From NCBI RefSeq assembly GCF_937871615.1, contig NZ_CALMPA010000016.1, positions 1-61,275 on the forward strand: DNA of 61,275 nucleotides, in the 5' to 3' direction. Within the stretch, counting starts at the first letter, position 1; each line of letters opens with the position of its first letter. Made by a program: the position numbers and the translations under genes. Below, in pieces: positions 56,368-61,275 of the stretch. Below the pieces are notes generated by a model. The model worked only from the letters and a program-made list of their open reading frames with translations. It did no database searches and was not told where the DNA came from. The DNA is from an uncultured Sphingomonas sp. GTDB taxonomy: Bacteria; Pseudomonadota; Alphaproteobacteria; Sphingomonadales; Sphingomonadaceae.

Positions 56368-58140
56368 ATGCGGCAATTCTTGCGAACAGGCATTCTTTGC
56401 GGCGCCGGCTTCCTGCTGACGAGCTTTTCGGGTGAAGGATATTCGGTCGCCGGGCTCGCTGCGCTCGATCCGATCAGGTCGGCGCAGTCGATCTGTTCCG
56501 GCGCACGCGCGCGGGATGTGCTGAAAAGCCATCTGGTGATGGCGCGCCTGGCCGGCGTTCCGGCGGGCACGCGAGACATGCGCGTCGCGCTCTTTGACGA
56601 CCTGAGCGCGCCGCGCCTGCCGCTGACGACCGGCAGCGCGCTGGCCGGGCGCTATTTCAACCAGGGCCTGATGCTGGGCTATGGCTTCAATCATGCCGGG
56701 GCCGTCCGCTCGTTCCGCGCGGCGCAGCGGCTCGATCCGGGTTGCGCGCTATGCTGGTGGGGCGAGGCGATCGCGCTTGGCCCCAACATCAACGCGCCGA
56801 TGGACGGTCGCGATCGCCCGGCGGCACTTGCTGCACTGGCCCGCGCCAAAGTGCTGCGCGAGACGGTCACCCCGCTTGAGCGGGCGCTGATCGACGCGGC
56901 GGCACGGCGCTACGCCGCCGATCCGGCGGCGGACCGGGCCGCGCTCGATGCCGATTATGCCGACGCGATGCTGGCCGTCGCCAATCGTTTTCCGCAGCAC
57001 GACGACGTGGCGGTGCTGGCGGCGGAGGCGGCGATGAACACCACGCCGTGGAATTACTGGGGGGCGGACAAGCGCGCCCCGGTCGGCCTGTCCGGGGCGG
57101 CGGTGCGCCTCACCGAGGCTGTGCTCGCGCGCAATCCCGTCCACCCGCAGGCGAACCATCTTTATATTCACCTCATGGAGAACAGCGCCGACCCGCGCCG
57201 CGCCGAAGCGGCTGCGGACCGGCTCGCGGCGCCGCTCGCCCCCCACGCCGGCCACCTCGTCCACATGCCGGCGCATATCTATCAGTTGCTTGGCCGCCAC
57301 GCCGATTCGATCCGGGTGAATGTCGATGCCGCGCGGGCGGATGAGGCCTATATCCGCTCGGCGAACGATCAGGGCCTCGTGCGTTACGGTTATTATCCGC
57401 ACAATATCCATTTCATCGTCACCTCGGCGCAAATGGCGGGCGACATGCGCACCGCCATCCGCGAGGCGCGACGGCTGCGCGCGATCCTCGATCCGGCCAC
57501 CTCGGCGCGAATCGGCTGGATACAGGCGATCGACGCGGCGCCGTTCCTCGCAATGGCGCAATTCGCCGATCCCGCGACGATACTTGCCATGCCCGCGCCC
57601 GACGCGCGGCTGCATTACGCAACCGCGATGCGCCATTACGCGCGCGCGGTCGCTTACGCCGGGCGCCGGGACCGGGCGGGTTTCGATCGCGAGATCGCGG
57701 CGATGGCGGCGTTGCGCGATGCGCCGGCCATCGCCGATCTAGTGTCGCAGGGCCTTCCGGCGCCTGACCTCATCGCGCTTGCGGAGCGCGTCGCGCATGG
57801 GCGCCTGGCGTTCGCTGAAGGGCGCTTCGACGAAGCGGCCCGCCATTATCGCGCCGCCATCGCGATCGAACGGACGATCGCCTATCAGGAACCGTCGTTC
57901 TGGTATTATCCGGTCAGCCAGTCGCTTGGTGCCGCGCTGCTCCGCGCCGGCAAGGCGGACGAAGCAAGCCAGGCGTTTCGCGCCGCGCTGGCTCAGACAC
58001 CATCCAACGGCTGGGCGCTCTACGGGCTGATACAGAGCGAGGAGGCTCGTGGCGCGCGCCTCGAAGCCGCCGCGGCGCGCGCGGCATTCGATCGGGTATG
58101 GCTCGGCGACCGGCGCTGGATCAGCCTGTCGCGGCTTTGA
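56368..58140 (+). CDS. Exported TPR-type protein of unknown function with histidine-rich core
   Basis: 590 residues. N-terminal signal-like segment (QFLRTGILCGAGFLLTSFS). TPR-like helical pairs run through the length, including LMLGYGFNHAGAVRSFRAAQ and LDPGCALCWWGEA. A central block contains NHLYIHLMEN and HLVHMPAHIYQLLGRHADSI, with several closely spaced histidines that could bind metal. ATG 56368 follows GGGGGAGG. No enzyme motif was recognised; proteins of this pattern are annotated only as TPR proteins. Confidence 0.85.
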   Translation: MRQFLRTGILCGAGFLLTSFSGEGYSVAGLAALDPIRSAQSICSGARARDVLKSHLVMARLAGVPAGTRDMRVALFDDLSAPRLPLTTGSALAGRYFNQGLMLGYGFNHAGAVRSFRAAQRLDPGCALCWWGEAIALGPNINAPMDGRDRPAALAALARAKVLRETVTPLERALIDAAARRYAADPAADRAALDADYADAMLAVANRFPQHDDVAVLAAEAAMNTTPWNYWGADKRAPVGLSGAAVRLTEAVLARNPVHPQANHLYIHLMENSADPRRAEAAADRLAAPLAPHAGHLVHMPAHIYQLLGRHADSIRVNVDAARADEAYIRSANDQGLVRYGYYPHNIHFIVTSAQMAGDMRTAIREARRLRAILDPATSARIGWIQAIDAAPFLAMAQFADPATILAMPAPDARLHYATAMRHYARAVAYAGRRDRAGFDREIAAMAALRDAPAIADLVSQGLPAPDLIALAERVAHGRLAFAEGRFDEAARHYRAAIAIERTIAYQEPSFWYYPVSQSLGAALLRAGKADEASQAFRAALAQTPSNGWALYGLIQSEEARGARLEAAAARAAFDRVWLGDRRWISLSRL

Positions 58141-58470
58141 CGGATATCCGCCGCGAGCGCGAGATGGTCATCTGTCGGTTGGCAGATATTGACCGCATCT
58201 TGGCATATCTGATGGCTAAACGCCGATGTAATGTGCGCACGATCGCTGATTGAAGCGATCGGACGCATAGATTCAGCGCTGTCTTCTGCAAGGTTTGGGC
58301 CGGATTAATGGTGTCTTTCCTTGGCGGTTTGGGGGGCTGATGCATGTCGCGAAATACGATCTACTTCTGCCTGTTCCGCAAATAACGCGTCGCGCGCGGC
58401 TTGTTCTTATGCGTTTGCCATGGCCGATTGTCGGCTTTCTATCCACCGTTCAAATAGGAAGGGTGAAGGC
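58141..58470. other. 330-bp gap between TPR and UrcA-family genes
   Basis: No gene supported. It is the least GC-rich stretch of the region. It contains a perfect 8-bp inverted repeat, CGATCGCT-N6-AGCGATCG (58240-58261), and a possible weak promoter for the next gene (TTGCCA, 16-17 bp, TTCTAT near 58415-58440). Confidence 0.5.
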
Positions 58471-58842
58471 ATGAACACGAGTCTCAAAATCGCCGTTGCG
58501 ACTGCCCTGTCCGTGGTCGCGATGCCGGGGCACGCCGAGCGAGTCACCGTGAAGGCGCCGCCCGATCAGGTGCGCACGATGAGGATCAGTTACGCCGATC
58601 TCAACATGTCGAGCGACGAAGGCGTCAGGCGGCTGACGATGCGGGCGAAAGGCGCCGCGCGATGGGTCTGCGATGTCTCCGAGGCGAGCCTGCCGATCGC
58701 CGAGGAGCAGGCGGAGCAGCGTTGCTTCAATGCGTCGTTCGCCCGCGCGCGAAATGATATCGCCATGGTCCAGCAGCAGATTCGGACCAATATCGCGAGC
58801 AATGCCGCAAGCTCCGGCGCGATCGAAGTCGCGCAGCGTTGA
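58471..58842 (+). CDS. UrcA-family periplasmic protein
   Basis: 123 residues with a signal peptide (NTSLKIAVATALSVVAMPGH then A). The UrcA signature is visible (ISYADLNMSSDEGVRRLTMR, AARWVCDVSEASLPIAEEQA, then CF with paired cysteines). UrcA proteins are small, of unknown function and confined mainly to sphingomonads and caulobacters. GAAGGGTGAAGG precedes ATG 58471. Monocistronic. Confidence 0.88.
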   Translation: MNTSLKIAVATALSVVAMPGHAERVTVKAPPDQVRTMRISYADLNMSSDEGVRRLTMRAKGAARWVCDVSEASLPIAEEQAEQRCFNASFARARNDIAMVQQQIRTNIASNAASSGAIEVAQR

Positions 58843-59000
58843 ACCGGTCGGGTCGCGGGGTGGCGACGTGCCGCGCGCGTCGCCATTTCGCGCCCGAATC
58901 CCGCAAAAATCTTGCCCGTCCGCAATCGTGCGACCAACCCGGCATGGATCGAGGGCAGATTGTCATTTGCGCCAGGATGCGTGAAGATTAACCACCTTCC

Positions 59001-59023
59001 GATGGCGCGCAGTATGCGCCATC
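59001..59023. promoter_or_regulatory. Inverted repeat before the GlxA-type regulator
   Basis: Perfect 8-bp inverted repeat GATGGCGC-N7-GCGCCATC ending 20 bp before the start codon and just upstream of the GGAGGG ribosome site. Candidate operator (self-binding) or leader hairpin. Function inferred only from position. Confidence 0.4.
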
Positions 59024-59043
59024 TCACGAGTGGAGGGCGCATC

Positions 59044-60102
59044 ATGGACGCCATCGTGAAGCGGATTGCGATGATCGCGTTCGATGACGCGGATTTGTTC
59101 GATATCGCCGGCCCGGATAAGGTTTTCCACAGCGCGGCGCGCTTTCTCGTGCATCTGGGGGTGGCCGACAGGCACCTTTATCGCATTGATCTGTTCTCGC
59201 CCGATGGCGGCCTGACCCGCACGCTCCAGGAGATTCGCATCGAAACGCTGGCGATGCGCGAACTGGCGACGGGCGAATATGACACGATCATCGTCGTGGG
59301 CGGGATTGATCGCGCCTGCCGCGATCCGCGCGTCATTGGCTGGCTGCAGCGCAATCATCGCAAGGCGCGGCGGGTGTCGTCGGTGTGCATGGGCGCCTTC
59401 GCGTTGGCCGAGGCCGGGCTACTGGACGGTCGCAGGGCGGCGACCCACTGGATGGATTGCGACGCGCTGCAGGCGGGATATCCCGCGATCGAGGTCGATC
59501 GCGATTCGATCTTCGTCGAGGATCGCGGGGTGTGGACCTCCGCGGGGATGACCGCCGGGATTGATATGGCGCTGGCGATGGTGGAGGAAGATCACGGTCG
59601 CGAACTCGCGCTGCTCGTCGCGCGCAGCCTCGTCGTTTTTCTGCAGCGTTCGGGCGGCCAGTCGCAATTTAGCAAGGAATTGGTGAGCCAGACGGTGGAA
59701 GGGCCGATCGCGCCGTTGCTGCGCTGGATCATCGAGCATCCGGGCGATGATCTGCGCGCGGAAGTTCTGGCCGAGCGCGTGCATATGAGCCTGCGCAGCT
59801 TCTATCGCGCGTTCGAAGGCGCGACCGGAAAATCGCCCGCCGAATGGGTGGAGACGATCAGGCTCGAAATCGCCAAGCGGCTGCTGGAACGGACGGGGCA
59901 GCGCGTCGATCAGATCGCCTGGCAGGCGGGCTTTGCGAATTACGAACGGATGCGCCGGGCCTTCATCCGCCGCATCGGCGTGGCACCCGCGGACTATCGC
60001 GCGCGTTTCTCGCGTCCGCCGCTGCACCAGACGGAGATTGATCCCACATTGGTCGTCGAGGCGCTCGACGGCGAAGGCGCCTATCGCGGGCCGCTGCAAT
60101 AG
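59044..60102 (+). CDS. GlxA-family transcriptional regulator (DJ-1/PfpI domain plus AraC HTH)
   Basis: 352 residues. The N-terminal half is a DJ-1/PfpI-like domain (IAMIAFDDADLFDIAGPDKV, then the nucleophile-elbow cysteine in VSSVCMGAFALAEAGLLDG) that senses small molecules. The C-terminal half has two AraC HTHs (LRAEVLAERVHMSLRSFYRA and VDQIAWQAGFANYERMRRAF). ATG 59044 follows GGAGGG. GlxA-type regulators control carnitine, betaine or aromatic metabolism; no target is adjacent. Confidence 0.92.
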   Translation: MDAIVKRIAMIAFDDADLFDIAGPDKVFHSAARFLVHLGVADRHLYRIDLFSPDGGLTRTLQEIRIETLAMRELATGEYDTIIVVGGIDRACRDPRVIGWLQRNHRKARRVSSVCMGAFALAEAGLLDGRRAATHWMDCDALQAGYPAIEVDRDSIFVEDRGVWTSAGMTAGIDMALAMVEEDHGRELALLVARSLVVFLQRSGGQSQFSKELVSQTVEGPIAPLLRWIIEHPGDDLRAEVLAERVHMSLRSFYRAFEGATGKSPAEWVETIRLEIAKRLLERTGQRVDQIAWQAGFANYERMRRAFIRRIGVAPADYRARFSRPPLHQTEIDPTLVVEALDGEGAYRGPLQ

Positions 60103-60320
60103 CGGCGACGGCGGCATTCGTGGATCGCCTATCGCCGAAACGGGCTTTCCTTGTGGAGCGCTCCGATCCGTCGGCGGTTTATCCCGAAAGAAGACGGATT
60201 GAGCGGGTTTGGCGATAGGCGCGGAATTGACGGGCGGTGGCGGGTGCGCGCATCCTCCGGGCCGGTCAGGCGATGATGATCGGGGGCGTGCGCCATTGAT
60301 CGACATATGCGGAGGTTCTC

Positions 60321-60953
60321 ATGAAGCTCAAGGCACTGGCGATAGCAGCAGCATTTGGCGCAATGGGCCTGGCGGGAGGAGCAGCGGACGCGGCGACCTA
60401 TGTTGTGCCGGGCACGTCCAACCCGTTCCTCGCCGGCGCGTCGGGCGGCGATAATGTCGTTATGAACGGTTATACGGATACGGCGGCGGCGAACTCTCCG
60501 GTCGGCGTGTCGGTCATCGGCGGGCAGACGCTGGCGATCAGCGCGACCGGCGCGGTAAGCAATTGCCCCGGCTGTTTGCTGTCCGGCCCGAACGGCGCCG
60601 GCGGCGTCGCATCAGCGGGCGTCACCGCCAACGGCTTCACCGAGATCGTCAACGGTTATTCGAATCTGCCGCTCAACGGGCTGATCGGCGTCTTCAACAA
60701 TCTCGGCATGAATAACCCGTTCCTGATCGGGACGGGGGGAACTTTCGTCGTGCCGACAGGCGCTACGACGCTCTATCTCGCGACGGTTGACGGCTATCAA
60801 TGGTCGAACAACATCGGGTCGTTTTCAGTGAATGTCGGCGCGGTTCCCGAACCGGCGACCTGGGCGCTGATGATTCTCGGCTTCGGCGCGGTGGGCGCGG
60901 GAATGCGGCGCAAGGCCGCGCGCCAGACGACGATGCGCTACGTCAAGGCCTGA
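60321..60953 (+). CDS. PEPxxWA-CTERM sorting-domain exported protein
   Basis: 210 residues: signal peptide (MKLKALAIAAAFGAMGLAGG then AADA), a glycine/asparagine-rich middle with few charges, and a C-terminal PEP-CTERM tail (VPEPATWALMILGFGAVGAG then MRRK). Exosortase-type systems sort such proteins to the cell surface. No exosortase is nearby. GCGGAGG precedes the ATG. The middle domain is not recognised. Confidence 0.93.
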   Translation: MKLKALAIAAAFGAMGLAGGAADAATYVVPGTSNPFLAGASGGDNVVMNGYTDTAAANSPVGVSVIGGQTLAISATGAVSNCPGCLLSGPNGAGGVASAGVTANGFTEIVNGYSNLPLNGLIGVFNNLGMNNPFLIGTGGTFVVPTGATTLYLATVDGYQWSNNIGSFSVNVGAVPEPATWALMILGFGAVGAGMRRKAARQTTMRYVKA

Positions 60954-61221
60954 GCGCGCCGCCCGGCGCCGAGCCGATCCGGGGCGATGATGCGCCGGCA
61001 CGGGCATATGCGCGTTGCCGGCATCGGCACGATCCGCGTGGCCGGTGAAAGCGGAGCCTCAGACTATAGGGCAAGCCAGCCGTCTGGCGGCGGCGCGGGC
61101 CGCTTTCGGGAATTTCCTGTCCGAGGATGGGCCGGCTTTCGTAGCGGCTTGTCGGGGCACGCCCGTCCCGGGGGCTGTTCTTTCGCCGGTCCCGGAGAGA
61201 TTTCAGCCACTTGGAAGTGGA

Positions 61222-61275
61222 TGGTGCCCAGAAGAGGACTCGAACCTCCACGCCCTTGCGAGCGCCAGCACCTGA
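61222..61275 (-). tRNA. tRNA-Leu (CAG), 3' portion only
   Basis: Reading leftward from the window edge: TCAGGT of the anticodon loop (anticodon CAG), stem GCTGG, the long variable arm GCTCGCAAGGGC, T-arm GGAGG-TTCGAGT-CCTC and an acceptor end with encoded CCA (61222-61224). The 5' half lies beyond 61275. Confidence 0.88.

Noticed and set aside
60220-60260. TTGACG at about 60227 with CATCCT 17 bp later, before the PEP-CTERM gene
   Set aside because: The -10 match is too weak, and the ribosome site is more than 60 bp away without other evidence.
61015-61275. Plus-strand frame ending in GWCPEEDSNLHALASAST
   Set aside because: This is the familiar false translation of the opposite strand of a tRNA-Leu gene.

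Overview
The window is a GC-rich, gene-dense piece of chromosome that reads as an alphaproteobacterium of the Sphingomonadales (Sphingomonas-like). This is inferred from family content: the atpHAGDC operon with an 83-residue epsilon subunit, a PEPxxWA-CTERM protein, an UrcA-family protein, a glycine-rich cold-shock protein with two cold-shock domains, a PhaR/PHA-synthase-like pair and the lptC-lptA-lptB-rpoN cluster. No plasmid or phage genes and no CRISPR array were seen. One candidate small mobile element, one toxin-antitoxin pair and several dispersed hairpin repeats are present.

Layout. 1-5000: truncated xerC, a 634-bp gap with an imperfect 115-bp tandem duplication, priA, and a GT39-like membrane glycosyltransferase. 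5000-9900: ATP synthase F1 operon (leftward), with hairpins in two of its intercistronic gaps. 10000-19000: dienelactone hydrolase-like enzyme, a secreted HExxH peptidase, a crotonase with an altered active site, a secreted helical protein, ada, a lone cpaF followed by a 149-bp nested palindrome, and a secreted double-retropepsin/PDZ protein. 18900-23100: phaR with a divergent PHA-synthase-like gene, a sulfatase-fold membrane protein and alr. 23100-31300: a leftward valine (isobutyryl-CoA) degradation cluster, with mmsA, a small lipoprotein, acyl-CoA dehydrogenase, 3-hydroxyisobutyryl-CoA hydrolase, enoyl-CoA hydratase, mmsB, a GreA/B-like factor and an MHS transporter. It runs divergently from a LysR regulator. 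The five enzymes cover isobutyryl-CoA to propionyl-CoA.

32300-36700: rpoN, lptB, lptA, lptC and an RNase D-like exonuclease (leftward), i.e. LPS export plus sigma-54. 36700-39500: cold-shock protein with a long leader and a strong terminator, glutamine cyclotransferase, aspartate/glutamate racemase. 39500-41400: glnK-amtB behind a near-perfect sigma-54 -24/-12 promoter, which fits the rpoN gene 8 kb away. 41500-44600: DUF2007 and FMN-binding proteins, a ccdAB toxin-antitoxin pair with an apparently leaderless promoter, tldD, and a CHCC zinc-finger protein. 44600-47700: orphan ABC ATPase, rlmE, ppx/gppA, tRNA-Gln(CUG) with its own promoter. 47800-56100: ABM-domain protein, NADP-type glutamate dehydrogenase with a TTG start, and a peptide-breakdown group (DUF885, M20 and M19 peptidases) around a HerA-like ATPase. 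56300-61275: secreted TPR protein, UrcA-family protein, GlxA-type AraC regulator, PEP-CTERM protein, and the 3' part of tRNA-Leu(CAG) at the right edge.

No wholly new multi-gene system is obvious. The strongest leads are the ccdAB promoter/operator with no room for a leader, the dispersed REP-like hairpins, the nested palindrome touching the cpaF stop codon, the intercistronic hairpins of the atp operon, and the glycine-rich double cold-shock protein. Start codons were often moved inward from the longest frame, on the basis of ribosome-binding sites and family lengths.
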